A DNA stretch of 64,000 bases, taken from the NCBI GenBank assembly GCA_032622095.1, contig CP136064.1:190635794-190699793 (forward strand), in the 5' to 3' direction. The position numbers and the translations under genes were made by a program. Each line of letters opens with the position of its first letter. Within the stretch, counting starts at the first letter, position 1. This DNA comes from Siphonodentalium dalli (Eukaryota; Mollusca; Scaphopoda; Gadilida; Siphonodentaliidae). Positions 13,801 through 25,845 of the stretch are shown piece after piece. Under the pieces are notes generated by a model that saw only the letters and a program-made list of their open reading frames with translations, was not told the origin of the DNA and did no database searches.

Positions 13801-15688
13801 CAAGCCTCAAACATTTTTGGATCATTTTCAATTTTGTTCAAAATTGAAACAACTAACTCCAAGTCATTATGACATCCATTATCTGAATCATGTTCTTTCT
13901 TCAGTGTTTCCATTATTTCAATATATATGGTAGCATTTTGACACTTGTGACATCCACTTGCAAGAAAAATCTTTTCGAATGAGCTGAGTTCACAAGGCAG
14001 AGCATAGAAGTGTTGACCAAGAGAGATGTCAGTTTTCTCTTCAGATATGTATACTTTTCTCGGCTCAACAAACCCACTACCCATCCAAATAAACGAGGGA
14101 AACTGTTCCCTTAATTCCTGTAACAAATCATCGCTCCAATTTTGAAGGAAGATGCGATAAATCTCCTCTATGCACAGCATGAGTTTACTTTTACAACTGA
14201 TATCATAGTGTTTAGATATCAGTTTGAGTTGCTCAATGACTTTATTGGTTGGTATTTTTTCCATCCCCAAACTATCACTTAAAGTCTGACAAACATTTGT
14301 CTTAGAAACAAGGAACATGGTTGATCCAACGAGTCTGAAATGTCCAGAAAGAGTAGCCTCACTTGGTGCACACAAAAGTGACTTGCTGGAAATCCAACTC
14401 TGCTTCAAACAATCAGGATAATCTGATGGCATAGACATGCATGGGAGAAACCTCAAACTAGCCAGTTTTTGTAGAATATCTTTTTGTCCAACGTTACTGC
14501 TGAGGACTTTCAAAAATGATTGTGATTTCTTTTGAATCATATCCTGATCTATATCTCTCTGGTTTGAGAATGTGTGCAGCATTCTTGCACATTCCATTAA
14601 GGCATCTGTTGATAAACCTTTATCATCTTTCAATCCCAACATCGTGAGCTTTTTAATGAAACCACCGCTGAGATCTTTTGGAAAATGACCACTCTCACCG
14701 TAAAAGAAATCCATAAGCCCTTCAGAAGTTGGATTGAAAAGATCTACGGGTCTCCTCAAAATACCTCTATCATCATAAACAAACTCAATTTGGCTGATCA
14801 AATTCCTGAGCTCATTCGAACAGAAACTGTCCATTTTTTTCAGATAGAAATTAGCTATCTCTAATAACTTCTCAGAAGATAACGTAGAACCCTTGATGAG
14901 CTGAAGAAGAATATGTTCCTCGGAAATAATACAAGCGCTGAAACTTTCGACAAGGAGGCTCGCTATATTTGGTTCAACTATCAGCAGTTTCTCATGATAA
15001 TACATCAGCTCAGTTTGTGGCCGTATGTTTTTATTTGAACAGAGGCTGGTATATTCTGGCACATCACAGGCGGAACATTTTTCATGAAACAGACTCAAGG
15101 ATAGCAACAGCTTGTTCACTGCAGCATTACCAAGGTCATTTCCATTCAATCGGCTTACAACTTTAAGAAGTTCATGCCGATCAGCATCTGTTGCTTCTCT
15201 GTTGAAGTTGTCAGCAATTGATTTCAAATTAGATGACTGACCAACTGTCTCAAAAACAGAAAGAACACCCTGGAGATTAGGCATCAGAACAAAGTCGGAT
15301 ACATAACGAGAGTATTCTCTGAACCATTTTGTATTGTCCATGACAAAGATGACTCCAAGTTTCTCCAGTGCTGGATATATTTTATCTGAGATTGAAATAT
15401 CTTGAAAGCTATTTCGTCCTGTACCCGAGACACATTCTTCATAGTTCCAGAACATAAGAGTAACCGCCATTGTCTCCATTACAACTTCAGCTCCACTTGA
15501 TTTCAGTGGTATTATACGGAGACCAAGCCCTCTCAGAGTCTGGCAAGAAACTTCATACTTCTTTATGCATGCCCATAACCGACAGGCCCAATCATCATCA
15601 ACATTCCCTATGCTCAGTTGTAGGTTCACTGCTTCTCCAAGCATGGACAGTATATTTTCTTTATCGACATGATCTAGCTGGTACTTCT
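4887..15688 (-). CDS. SACS-like: Sacsin-like protein, exon 6 (giant exon: SRR1 end, SRR2, SRR3, DnaJ, start of HEPN)
   Basis: An uninterrupted 10,802-bp exon with 3,600 full codons, residues 645-4244 of my spliced model. Two Hsp90-like (GHKL/HATPase) modules are clear. The first has KELIQNADDAG around residue 1379 (Asn1383, position ~13484) and IGQFGLGFNSVYN. The second has KELIQNAEDAG around residue 2364 (~10529) and IGQYGVGFNAVYH. A DnaJ domain with HPDK at about residues 4109-4112 (5294) follows, then a Ser/Arg-rich linker with a repeated DSRPSY, then the first helix region of HEPN ending YNWMCFKCHQ. This order is that of human sacsin, a giant chaperone-like protein. The acceptor is TTTCTTTATAG at 15699-15689; the exon begins AG, completing codon AAG with the A of exon 5. 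It ends at CATCAG before donor GTATGT, in phase 0, so the gene continues. Residues encoded upstream of 15688 in this frame are intron. Confidence 0.95.
5232..5385 (-). other. DnaJ domain of the sacsin-like protein
   Basis: The encoded segment runs from LRQLKDIWHLPDVDRKRM through LYLKWHPDKN to VIYRLENG. His-Pro-Asp, the signature needed to stimulate Hsp70 ATPase in J proteins, is intact at 5294-5286. In known sacsins the J domain sits in this same place, between the third repeat and HEPN, which suggests Hsp70 recruitment. Confidence 0.9.
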
Positions 15689-15706
15689 CTATAAAGAAAA
15701 ATATAT

Positions 15707-16005
15707 ACAAATACAGGAACTGCATAACACTGAAACAGATGAACACATACAGTAATGTCCTACATAATCAACCCCTAAACCATCGCAGAATTATGGGTAA
15801 TTTTTCAGGATTTAATCAGGAATATGGCTTGCTGCCATTCATCAGAAAGCTCTTACTAAGAGTTTCCAATGATGGCAACAAGCCATATTTCAACTAAATC
15901 CTGAAAAATTACCCATAATTCTGCTGTGATTAAGGAGTCAATTATTTATGGCATTACTGTACAAAATATAGGAACTGCATAACACTGAAACAGATGAACA
16001 CATAC
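15707..16005. repeat. 43-45 bp direct repeats flanking a MITE next to the exon 6 acceptor
   Basis: The segment 15707-15750 (containing GGAACTGCATAACACTGAAA) recurs at 15961-16005 with few differences, on either side of MITE copy 2. A TA target duplication explains only 2 bp, so the longer duplication is an extra event. The proximal copy lies 19-62 bp upstream of exon 6, where its branch point is expected. Confidence 0.85.
15750..15959. mobile_element. Palindromic MITE, copy 2
   Basis: Same element as 4138-4350, with more point changes: starts CAGTAATGTCC, ends GGCATTACTG, TA on both sides. It lies in the intron before exon 6, about 62 bp upstream of the acceptor. Confidence 0.88.
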
Positions 16006-17383
16006 TTTCCCACACAGTGTGTGTGTGAACTGGTTAAAGGATTGCTATCCTGATGAATACAACAAAACATAAGGAAAGCCACCCCTATTATGATCACAAT
16101 GATCTAAGTCCCATAACAATCGCATAATAAATAAGCCGATAAATAAATAAATAATACCCCCACCAGTTGTCGGCTATCTCCGTCGCAAATCCTCATATGA
16201 CGTCAAATGAGTAGACTAACACGGAATCGGAGTCGGGGGTTATTTGTGTCTACCTATATGACGTCAACACTATTATGTAATCGCGGTGGCGAGTGACAAT
16301 GTTAAAAGCACAGAATCGACAGAGCGTGCATAATAATATAAAAAATTTATGGTAGCATGTCAACAATTGAAATTAAGACTTATATATGGTGTAATTTGGG
16401 CCGGGCTAAGGTTTATACATAATAATAATGTATATATTAGAGTTGTGAATTGAATTGAAGATTTTTAAAATAACATTGTCGTCATGGAAGTTTTATGACC
16501 GGGATATTCAATGGACCGCGTCGCTAGAGTGCTAATTATATAGGCCACTGACCATGCACAGACGCAGCGAATTTTCATCAGTGGCACTTGGCAAGATTGT
16601 TTTTGGGGGGGGGGGGGGGGAGCAATATTCCGAAATATATATATACACACTATTGCCCTAATATATACATGATTCGTAACTATGAAAATGAACTTATCAT
16701 ATCATATTGCTAATGAATGGCTTGATTATAATTTATTAAATCCAACAGCAATAAACCGAAATATTTTTGTTTTACCGTGTTACGATAAATTAAAACGAAA
16801 CGCTCTTTATTGCCACATGACTAAGGGCATCTGGAAATTGGAAATCTGTGATTTCTTTTACGAGAACAGTTGTAGCCTAGGTCCAACGTAAAATACGGGC
16901 ATGGCTTTATAATAACAACACATCACGATACATATAATAATACCATGATAAAGACGTTTAATTATGAGAACTACGATGCATTTCGCCGAAGTTTTGCATT
17001 CGCAGTGTTCTCCCATAACACGACAAACTTCAAAAGCCGCGATCGAATTCATGATCGCTTTGGGCATGCAAACTTTATATGCTATCGTTGCACAGCTATG
17101 CGTTGTCAATGAGTTACCACATGATCGATCATGTGACTATGCTTCTGTTTACATAGGACAATCATGTCATCGGGCCGATGATCATGTGACTTCTTTTCTA
17201 ATCGTTATAAAAATCACGCCAAATATTAGATTATATGCGCATAATGGCCATTATATATATATATATTATCGGTATATTGAAAGAAAATACTATTTTTTCA
17301 GGATCATATTCCTTTAACGTTATTGCACAAGTTTGTAGTGGCGCGATGGTAAAACGAGAACCGGAGTGCAATAAATTTATTTA
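16006..17383. other. Intron 5 sequence without recognised feature
   Basis: AT-rich intron DNA between exons 5 and 6. It contains a G homopolymer at about 16605-16620 and a TA microsatellite near 17255. ORFs up to 117 codons at 16964-17317 show no family features. Confidence 0.5.
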
Positions 17384-18075
17384 GTCATGCAAAGAGTAAA
17401 ATTCAAGATGGCTGCCAGTGGACATGTTTTATTACCGATTGACCAAAAAATGCCTCGTTCACATCTACATGTCAATGTTAACAGCCAAGATAAATTTCAT
17501 AATGATCGGCCAAAGCTACGACTTGTAACCAGTGCCAAAGGATTTAGTCATGCAATGAGTAGAATCCAAGATGGCTGTCAATGGCCATGTTTTATGGCCG
17601 AAAGATGGCAAAATGACTCATTCCCATCTACATGTCAATATTAACATCCATACAAATTTCATGATGATCAGGTGAACAGTTCGGCCTGTAGCCCGTGCTA
17701 ATTGAATTTTAAAATCCAAGATGACTGCTGGTGGCCATGTTTTTTTGCCAAATGACTCCAAAATGACTTGTCTCCCATCTCCATGTCAATGTCAACAGCC
17801 ATGAGAAATTTCATAATGATACGACCAAAGGTACGACCTGTAGCTCATGCCAAAGGATTTAGTCATGCAAATAGTAAAATCCAAGATAGCTGCTGGCGGC
17901 CAATGTTTTATGGCCGATTGATCCCAAAATGACTCGTTCCCAACTACGTGTCAATATTAACATCATGACAAAATTCATGATGATCAGACGAAAACTCCGG
18001 CCTGTAGCCCGTGCCAATGGATTGAATTTTTTTTAAATCCAAGATGGCCGCTGGTGGCCATGTTTTTTTGCCAAA
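17384..18075 (+). repeat. Dispersed repeat A, tandem array of about 155-bp units
   Basis: Four to five units, each with the order GTCATGCAAAGAGTAAAAT, CAAGATGGCTGC-type block, GGCCATGTTTT, AATGACTCGTTCCCATCTAC, ACATGTCAAT, then TTTCATAATGATC and CCTGTAGCCCGTGCCAA. The same unit recurs at 26815-27600, 29200-30760, 34100-34280, 35100-35442 and 37489-37670. Non-coding; short ORFs change frame from unit to unit. Confidence 0.85.
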
Positions 18076-18178
18076 TATTTTCAAGTATATGTGTTGTTGG
18101 ACGTTCTGTTCAGCTGATGGATGTTAATAATATTATTTTGATGTTTTGAGATTCCTCTTAACAAATTAGGTATACATA

Positions 18179-18290
18179 CAGTAATGCCCTAAATAATTGA
18201 CTTAACCACAGCAGAATTATGGGTAATTTTTAAGGATGTAGTCGGAAATATTAATCATGAAAAATTACCCATAATTCTGCTGTTTCTGCT
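18179..18290. mobile_element. Palindromic MITE, copy 3 (shortened)
   Basis: Starts CAGTAATGCCCTAAATAATT after TA. The left arm and part of the right arm remain (ATTACCCATAATTCTGCTG near 18264), the loop region is deleted and the right end is lost. It ends about 78 bp downstream of the exon 5 donor. Confidence 0.75.
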
Positions 18291-18367
18291 GGTTCGGATG
18301 AGCCATGTCCGTTTAATAGTCAGGCCTTAAAGCCTATATAATTTATTATAGTTTATCAAATACTTAC

Positions 18368-19930
18368 TACTTTTAACTAATTCCTGTACATGTTGAATCA
18401 AGTTTATTGGCAATACATCATTATCCAGGGTATCAGCTTTACGATTCTCCAGTAGAACATCATCAGTTACGTCCTGAGAAACATAAATTGGCTGCATGCT
18501 TGGTGTTCTTTGCAGAAATGCAGTGAACGTGCCACTTCTCATAGGTATAAGTTCCAATCCACGAAGATTGAATCTTTGTCCTCCATTGTCCAGTAGCATT
18601 GACAGAAGACTGATTTTAACCTCTCGGGAACATGATACATAATCTTTGTTCAAGGTGAGTATCTTGAGCAATCTTTCAACACTCAAGAAGGACAACTCAA
18701 TATTTGATTCTCTGAAGCTGTTAACAAGAACATCAGAAGCATCAACAGTGTTACAATTGTAAGCAGACGATGAAAGGAGATCAAGGACATTGGTTTTGGT
18801 TTCGACATTGCTTTCAATGCGGTGGTCCCAGCACAATGCTTCCTTTGGTGAAACTAAACATCCTCCGTGTGCCTCTGAAAACAGGCATTTTGACTCAGAT
18901 ATTCTATGAAAGCAAGCTATGGACATTTCATGCCAATAGTGCACAGCTCGGCTCGTGTTCGGAAATATGTTTTCTATTCTCTCCTGCATATTCAAGTTTG
19001 GATCACTTCTTTGAATAGAAATAAAGAACAGAGTCAACTCCTCAAACACAACTGGAAGGCATTGCAGCACTAGAAGTTGATTCCATTGAAGACATTTATC
19101 CATATGAGCCCTCGTTTCAACTTGTTCAGATGTTGGCCACTTAATAGTTTTTCTATTCTGACTTAATGCAAAGGCAGCATTAACATGAAAGGGCAGGCCT
19201 GTTGGATTTCTTTCTTCTACAGATATAGGGAGGAAACAGAATATTTTTCCCTGGAAGTCTGTGTGATCAACAGGGAAAGCCATGCCTGTTATTGGTATGT
19301 AATGAAAGTCTTTTGTTTCGCAGAGCTTATTTAACTCAGGAGAAACATTTCTGCCTATCATTTGCATACAGACAAACCATGAGTGACTCGTTTTTGGTTC
19401 ATTACTAAAAAATGTCTGGTTTACTGTCATCTGGAATTTCACTGAAATAGGGTCTGGAGGTAGGTTTTTCTTTTCAACATACTCCCTCGCATGGAACGTG
19501 AAACTCTCACGCTTAGAAGACACATCAGCAATACAATCCTGAGAAAGTTCTGCAACAAAGATTTCATGAGTTGAGTCGTCAGGTGATTTCTTCATGACTT
19601 CTATTCTTTGTAAAGTTTTCAGAAACAGCAACAAATGATCGCACTCTGTCTGCAATGATTTGAACAGGTCCTGTACCTTGCTTTCAGTATATACACATTC
19701 TGACATCTCAGAAGGCTTCTGTCTAAGTGGAAACCAAAAGAGAGTCCCGTTGTACATTCCTCGAGAGAAGATCTCCTTGCTGAAGCCGCATGAACCATCA
19801 AGAATTCCCAGAAGGGCGTCCTGCGCATCTTTGCTTAATTCTGTTATGAGAGATATCTTACACGCTTCATGTTCAGGCAGGAAGGGGTCAAATACAAGAA
19901 CTCTGTCCGCACTGATGATACAGAAATAAT
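18368..19930 (-). CDS. SACS-like: Sacsin-like protein, exon 5 (rest of first repeat, SRR1)
   Basis: A 1,563-bp exon encoding residues 124-643 plus split codons. It begins after acceptor TTCTTCTTCAG and reads YFCIISADRVLVFDPFLPEHEA, which in sacsin family proteins directly follows the G-box of the ATPase module. It continues through FWFPLRQKPSE, a CFLPISVE block and LPFHVNAAFALSQNRKTIKW, the conserved region after each sacsin ATPase domain (compare FCYLPLPLKTSLPVHINGSF and YCFLPLPFKTNLPVHVNGHF in exon 6). It ends at the strong donor GTAAGT (18367-18362) in phase 1, matching the phase of exon 6. The reading frame runs open into the introns on both sides, but those ends are unlike protein. Confidence 0.92.
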
Positions 19931-21069
19931 CTGAAGAAGAAATAAAAAAAATATTGATCGACTTCATTATAAAAAGAATTTTATTTGGTTTATAAGATAG
20001 GGTCTAATATTAGCAATTCTTGAAATATTGATCTGAAGTCTTAATTTAATTTGTGACTCTCCTTTAATGAGAAAATTACCGTGATTTTACTGCTGATACA
20101 TAAACAGCAGCACATGTATGAAGTAGGTGAACTTTGTTACACAAGTTTGTTGTGTTGCATGTCACCTGTCGGGCTCAAGTTGCAACTTGCGGCATAAACA
20201 AACGAGTTTAATACCTTCACGCACCTGTGTTGTTCTGTGTTTAATACACACCAGCAATCAATATTCTTTAGTAGTTTTTTGTTTTCCATTCAAGTTAGTC
20301 ATCTAATTAACACATCAACAGGTTGAATTAGCATTGCATTCTAATACAATAGCTGCATGTCAATATACAGCTTGAAGCATCAAAGATTATTGGGGGGGGG
20401 GGGTCAATAATCAATAAACTGCCGCAAAGTGCAGTCCCGATTACCGCGCTCCAATGTTAGATATTCCTAGATGCCAATATTGACAGCAGCCGACAGTTAC
20501 TTAGCTGGTTGCCGTATAAACAAAACAACGGTGTAGATTTTTGACAATCAGTGCACTCGCCCTATATGCATGTAGATTCAGAAATCACAAGACACCACTG
20601 TGTGTCACCACACCATTATCCCCTAAATATCAATGTCTTGATATCATTTGACAAAATTTCTTGACATGAAACCATGACAGAAATGTCGTGAAATACACAT
20701 CTCAATGAGTAAACAATTTTCCATTTTTTCAATTCAAGTTCGCGGTCAAATCAAAACCGCAATTTGTAAGCCATAAACATCTGAAAAAGACATCAGGTAC
20801 ATGCAGAAACTAATTGTTGTGCATATTTTGTTCTATTCGAGGTGGCAATTTTATCAGAATTTTTAATGATAAGAGCGATGTTAATTAAGGGACTATATTT
20901 TATCCAGAGCATTAAATTTAAAACAAAAAGTTTTGATTTGGCTCAGTGTTTTCTATGGCTGCACATTTTGTTGATAATTACAAGGCATGCATGTGTCAAA
21001 ACAAGAGATGGACTGTCGTCTGGTGCATACTCCCTTGTGGCACACTGGCTAGTGTGGGCATATCTATAA
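19931..21069. other. Intron 4, first part; nothing recognised
   Basis: Intron DNA next to the exon 5 acceptor. There is a G-run at about 20392-20402. No coding sequence, RNA gene or clear repeat was seen. Confidence 0.5.
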
Positions 21070-21835
21070 CTTATGACTGCTATACTCGGACAGATGGACC
21101 CAAAAATCAGCATTTTCATAAAAACAAAGATTAATAACTATAGAATGAAAAACCAAAACAGAACAGTTGAATGCACCATCAAATGTCCTCATAGTGGTGA
21201 ACATCCATACCAAATTTCATTGAGATCCGAGCATTACTGTTCCAAGTTATCACCTGAACAGACATATAAACAAAAAATGAATAACTCTAGATTGGAAACT
21301 CGAACTAAACAATTGAATCCTCTATTGAATGTCCCCATAATAGTGAACATCCATACAAAATTTCATTGAGAACCGGGGACTACTGTTCAAGTTATGACCT
21401 GAACAGACATCAGATGGACCAAAAAGCCAACATTTCCAGATAAACAAAGGTGAATAACTCTAGAATGGAAAAGCCGAACAAGCAATGGAACACTCTTTTG
21501 AATGTCCTCATTGTATTGAATATCCATACAAAATTTCATTGAGTTCCCAGCACAACTGTTGAAGTTACGACATGAACAGACAACAGATGGACCAAAAAGC
21601 AAACATTTCCAGATAAACAAATTTGAATAACTCAAAATGGAAAATCCGAACCCTCTATTTAATGTCCTCATAGTAGTGAACATCCATACCTAATTTCATT
21701 GAGATCCGAGCAATACTGTTCAAGTTATGATATGAACAGACATCGGACGGACAGTACAGATGCACAGACCTACGCACATATGGACGGACAGGTGCAAAAC
21801 ATTATACCCCCCTTTTTTTATTAAAAGGGGGTATA
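21070..21835 (+). repeat. Dispersed repeat B, tandem array
   Basis: About six units of roughly 110-130 bp with ATAGTGGTGAACATCCATAC, CAAATTTCATTGAGA, CTGTTCAAGTTATGACCTGA, ACAGACATCAGATGGACC and CCAACATTTCCAGATAAACA. The array ends at a stem-like tail CCCCCTTTTTTTATTAAAAG-GGGGTAT (21810-21835). Confidence 0.8.
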
Positions 21836-22278
21836 ATAACAAGAGAATTAGAATTGGGGTAACAGTGCAGTGTTTTGTGATTTCGGAAAGGTACCTGGGT
21901 GAATATAATGTGGCAAATACCCGTTAATGGGCTCCGGCTACAGCGGATATTAAAAATTGCCAAGATTGGGAGAGGATGAGAAAATGGAAAGGATTAGTAG
22001 ATACAACCCTTCCTTTCAAGTCGTTTTCTCTCTGGCACCGTAAGCAGACAGCTACAACCAAAACTTAAATGAATCTGTGGCAGGCGTTAACTTGGATTTA
22101 CAGTTGAGACTGTCACATAATAGTAGTAGTGGAATTATTAACATTGTAAACGTTGATAGTGATTCACAATGACTCATGTGACAGATGCAGAGCTCATTAG
22201 GCATTTGGCCTGACATTGAAGTGATACAGTAAAATGACACAACTGGTTTCATCTTGTATCTTTATACTTTTGAATGTA

Positions 22279-22491
22279 CAGTAATGCTCTAAATAATCGA
22301 CTCCTTAACCACAGCAGAATTATGGGTAACTTTTGAGGATTTAGTCGGAAATATGGCTTGTTGCCATTCATCAGAAAGCCGTCACTGAGAGCTTTCCGAT
22401 GAATGGCAAGAAGCCATATTTCCGAATAAATCCTGAAAAGTTACCCATAATTCTGCTGTGGTTAAGGAGTCGATTATTTAGAGCATTACTG
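22279..22491. mobile_element. Palindromic MITE, copy 4 (full length)
   Basis: 213-bp palindrome, CAGTAATGCTC to GAGCATTACTG, with TA flanks, the best preserved copy besides copy 1. Confidence 0.92.
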
Positions 22492-23830
22492 TATGTCTGT
22501 CCACTATGGAAATTTATGGGGAACATCTATAAAACACCAAAGAGGTCTATTAATAGTGGTGTCATTTTACCAGGAAGATAACGGTATGGTTGAAACTAGA
22601 AAACATGTATCTATCAGGGTCACTGGTGCATGGGGATCTTCACAAATTAATAGAAGAAATATATGATGTCGATTACCACAAAACGTCTGTTACACAAAGA
22701 CTACAAACAAGTTCATATATAAATTGCAGGCATTGATATAACATAATAGATTAGACATGCACAAAGAGCTGGTCTCGACATGTGGGCCTCCTTTTGTGCT
22801 GTGTGCGTCATTGTCTAAAAATTGTATGTCACATTAACTGCACTGAATTTAACAAAAGAGCATGACATAAATCATTGAGCAATAATTTAAGTTCCGACGG
22901 CTGTATAGAAGCTTGTCAACCGCGAAGTCTAGTCAATTCAACTTCACAGTGGTAAATTAAAAACAAAGTTCATGTTCAGAATACAGTATGTAAAGAGTAT
23001 GCGATAATAAACAAACAATTGAACACCGGGGGACCCTACATATACTAAGCCTCAAACACAGGGAAAACATAATTATGCCAGTCATATCCCTAGGTCACTA
23101 TAAGCTGGGGTCCATCTAAGCCATTGTCAGTATCAGCTGGGGTCCGTATCAGCCAGGGTGAATATCAGCTGGTGGTCTGTTCCTAATTGAATTGTAGCTG
23201 ACCACATCAGTGATCAATATTCGTGGTTACAAGTTAAAGACATGGATGGCCTTCATGGTGGGTATGCTGTTAAAATAGTCACATCCGTTAAAACTGCCAT
23301 AAACGGAAGGAATATTAACTACGACTATTTGAACAGCATATCCACCGCGAAGGCCACCTGTGCCTTTAAACAAGCGGCTTCAGCATACAGACATGTCTGC
23401 TCATGTTTGTGCATGGAAACAGCTGTGCTATATAATTATGCAAGCAAGTACATTGAGTCAGGCTTCATAATTATATGAATTCTAGGTAAATGTTGTTAAT
23501 TCATGTCTTGAAAACCAATTTGTGAAGCTCGCATTATTATTTCGAGTTATCAGGAATAACAATGACCAATACAGTGAACACATTTTATAGATATGTGTGT
23601 AGGCAGCAGTTCCCGCAGCCACACAAAATGTTGTATAATCTGATGTTTTCCAACAATCAAACAAGTTAATGCTTATTAAAACAGTTGTAAAGAAATAATC
23701 AAAATGTCGTAAAAGATATCCGCAAGAATATATTTAGTTCAGAAAGGTTGTAAAACTTAAAATTGCTCATTTTCTATTCATATAGGTTTGGTAAATCACA
23801 AGGCACTATCAATGTCTGTTTTAGTTGCTT
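22492..23830. other. Intron 4, middle; nothing recognised
   Basis: Contains a short degenerate run of AGCTGGGGTCCATATC-like motifs at 23104-23175. I see no gene. Confidence 0.5.
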
Positions 23831-23854
23831 CATTAGGAAAGATATGACTTTTTA

Positions 23855-24150
23855 CCATAGTAAATTTCCATTGTCAATTAAAATGTACTATGGTTTATTT
23901 TACCATGGCAATTACCAAGTTCCATAGTAATTACCATGCCTCTATTGTAATGGTAATGGTAGTTATGAATTTACCATAGTTTTACCACCCAAATGACCAT
24001 TGTAAATTATATTAACTATGGTTTATTTTACTATGGTTATTTGCATAGTTTTACCACAAACAAAAAGTCCAAAAGAATCAAATTGATTTTCCAAGGTAGG
24101 AACCTTAGCCTACCATAACCATAGAGTTTGATTTGAGTGAACCATAGCAT
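23855..24150. repeat. Cryptically simple ACCATAGT/ACTATGGT repeat
   Basis: Many copies of TTTACCATAG, ACTATGGTTTA, TTACCATGGCAATT and relatives in both orientations. It reads as an expanded palindromic hexamer/octamer rather than a transposon with clear ends. Confidence 0.7.
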
Positions 24151-24311
24151 ACACATGCTTCTTAAAACAGGGAATATATGTTTTTCTGTCTATCATCTGC
24201 TTATATTTCTTGAATATACCTCCAGAGGAATAATAGGCTATTCCAATAGATACCTTTATAAATGATGGGAGAATCCATTTAGTAGACCTACAGAAAGGAC
24301 TAATACATTGT

Positions 24312-24882
24312 TTATGAAAAGCTTAGTTTCGTCAAGTTTCATTCTCAAATAATGAGTGAGATTGCTGATATTTGTATAAAAACTTTAAAACACGGAGCTA
24401 TAACCCTTTACCCAACAAATCGGCCAAAAACGCCCAAATACAGCTTCAACAGCCTAAAATATCTTCGGTCTATCTCAATAACACCATACAAATAATGTCA
24501 AATATGGATATCATTGGAACCGGTTCATCGACCACATTGTGATGGTTACAGTTATGCCCTGTGCCAATGCATTCTCTTATATATGCGAGTCGACCATAGG
24601 TCGCCTCGCATATATAAGAGAATACATTGGCCTAAAACTAAAAAAAATATTTACATTGTTTATGAAAAGCTTAGTTTCGTCAAGTTTCATTCTCAAATAA
24701 TGAGTGAGATTGCTGATATTTGTATAAAAACTTTAAAACACGGAGCTATATTAACCCTTTACCCAACAAAACGGCCAAAAACGCCCAAATACAGCTTCAA
24801 CAGCCTAAAATATCTTCGGTCTATCTCAATAACACCATACAAATAATGTCAAATATGGATATCATTGGAACCGGTTCATCGA
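24312..24882 (+). repeat. Two direct repeats of about 225 bp
   Basis: Bases 24312-24537 recur almost exactly at 24658-24882, including AAAGCTTAGTTTCGTCAAGT and GGATATCATTGGAACCGGTT. Between them lies a 68-bp palindrome. The unit contains AACCCTTTACCCAACAAA, which reappears inverted at 25065-25082. Confidence 0.85.
24563..24630. repeat. 68-bp palindrome, copy 1
   Basis: Hairpin with arms CCAATGCATTCTCTTATATA and TATATAAGAGAATACATTGG around a CGACCATAGGTCG centre. Confidence 0.88.
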
Positions 24883-24985
24883 CCATTCTTTAACAATTTT
24901 ATAATTTTTTCTTACATTTTTTAACAATTTTTATAATATTTTTTTACATTCTTTGACAATTTTATCATTTTGAATATGTGTTAAG

Positions 24986-25052
24986 CCAATGCATTCTCTT
25001 TTATATGCGAGGCGACCTATGGTCGTCTCGCATATATAAGAGAATGCATTGG
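24986..25052. repeat. 67-bp palindrome, copy 2
   Basis: Same hairpin as 24563-24630, starting CCAATGCATTCTC and ending GAGAATGCATTGG. Both copies share the adjoining CACAGGGC/GCCCTGTG on opposite sides, so the two copies are in opposite orientation. Confidence 0.85.
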
Positions 25053-25139
25053 CACAGGGCCGTTCTGTTGGGTAAAGGGTTAATAACATATATATATCAT
25101 ATAAACCAAATAATTCAAACAATTAAAGATGTATAATCT

Positions 25140-25549
25140 GATTAAGTGCCCCTCAATTACTATTTATTTGGTTTTGGGGGTACAAAATATTTTATTCGAA
25201 AAAGCTCAGAGTTAATTATTATATATAAATTTTTTAAATCTATTATCTTTCACCATTGAGACTTATTAGTGGCCTAGGAAAAAGTAGGCAAGCCGACGGT
25301 CTCAGACCAAATTGCAGATGAAGATGGATAACTCTAAAATCAAGAGGCTTTGATAATAAGGCCAAATTTTGTCAAACAACATGTTGATAAATAACATGTT
25401 TCGGACAATTTTATATTATAGTTGACAGTGGTCAGCATTATTTTTGGGCAATTAATCGATTCTGATAACTGAAGCAGCATTTCTAAAAATGTTGTTGTTG
25501 TTGGAATCTGGTTATATGGGAATCATCAAATCGGATTGAGTACCTTTAA
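25140..25549. mobile_element. Foldback element F1, decayed copy
   Basis: Right end GGATTGAGTACCTTTAA with GTTGTTGTTGTTGGAATCTG before it, and left part CCCCTCAATTACTATTTATT, GGGGGTACAAAATATTT, AAAGCTCAGAGTTAATTATT. These match the better copy at 41589-42065. The left end is eroded. Confidence 0.6.
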
Positions 25550-25777
25550 CATCTAGTGAGTGGGAGCATTAATAATAAATTTAATAGAGTGGTAGCGTGT
25601 GCCCATGAAATGACTTATAAGTCGAAGTTGGTGTGAATTGTCTTATAAATATTGACATTAAGTTTTTCAATTGTTTCTTCCAAACCGAAGCACCTGCCAT
25701 AAGATTAAATCAATTTTGGGTAACTTGATTGCTCTTTCTAAAGAAAATTTTAAATTCCTTTATACCCCCATGCAATA

Positions 25778-25845
25778 GACTTAGTCTAGACACCACAGGA
25801 GGCAGGGTGTCCCCAGTCAACAAATTTATGGGACCACATTTTTCT
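25778..25845. repeat. Short dispersed repeat, inverted with 27758-27822
   Basis: The segment with AGTCTAGACACCACAGGAGG and AATTTATGGGACCACAT is the near reverse complement of 27758-27822. Nature unknown; a minus-strand ORF over the first copy (25710-25904) shows no family features. Confidence 0.7.

Noticed and set aside
4922-15694. Plus-strand ORFs of 60-112 codons opposite the giant exon
   Set aside because: Antisense shadows of the sacsin-like coding sequence.
15689-15746. Upstream extension of the giant ORF (about 20 hydrophobic residues, like a signal peptide)
   Set aside because: It follows no ATG, lies in the polypyrimidine tract and direct repeat before a good acceptor, and the splice phase with exon 5 fits exactly. 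It is intron.
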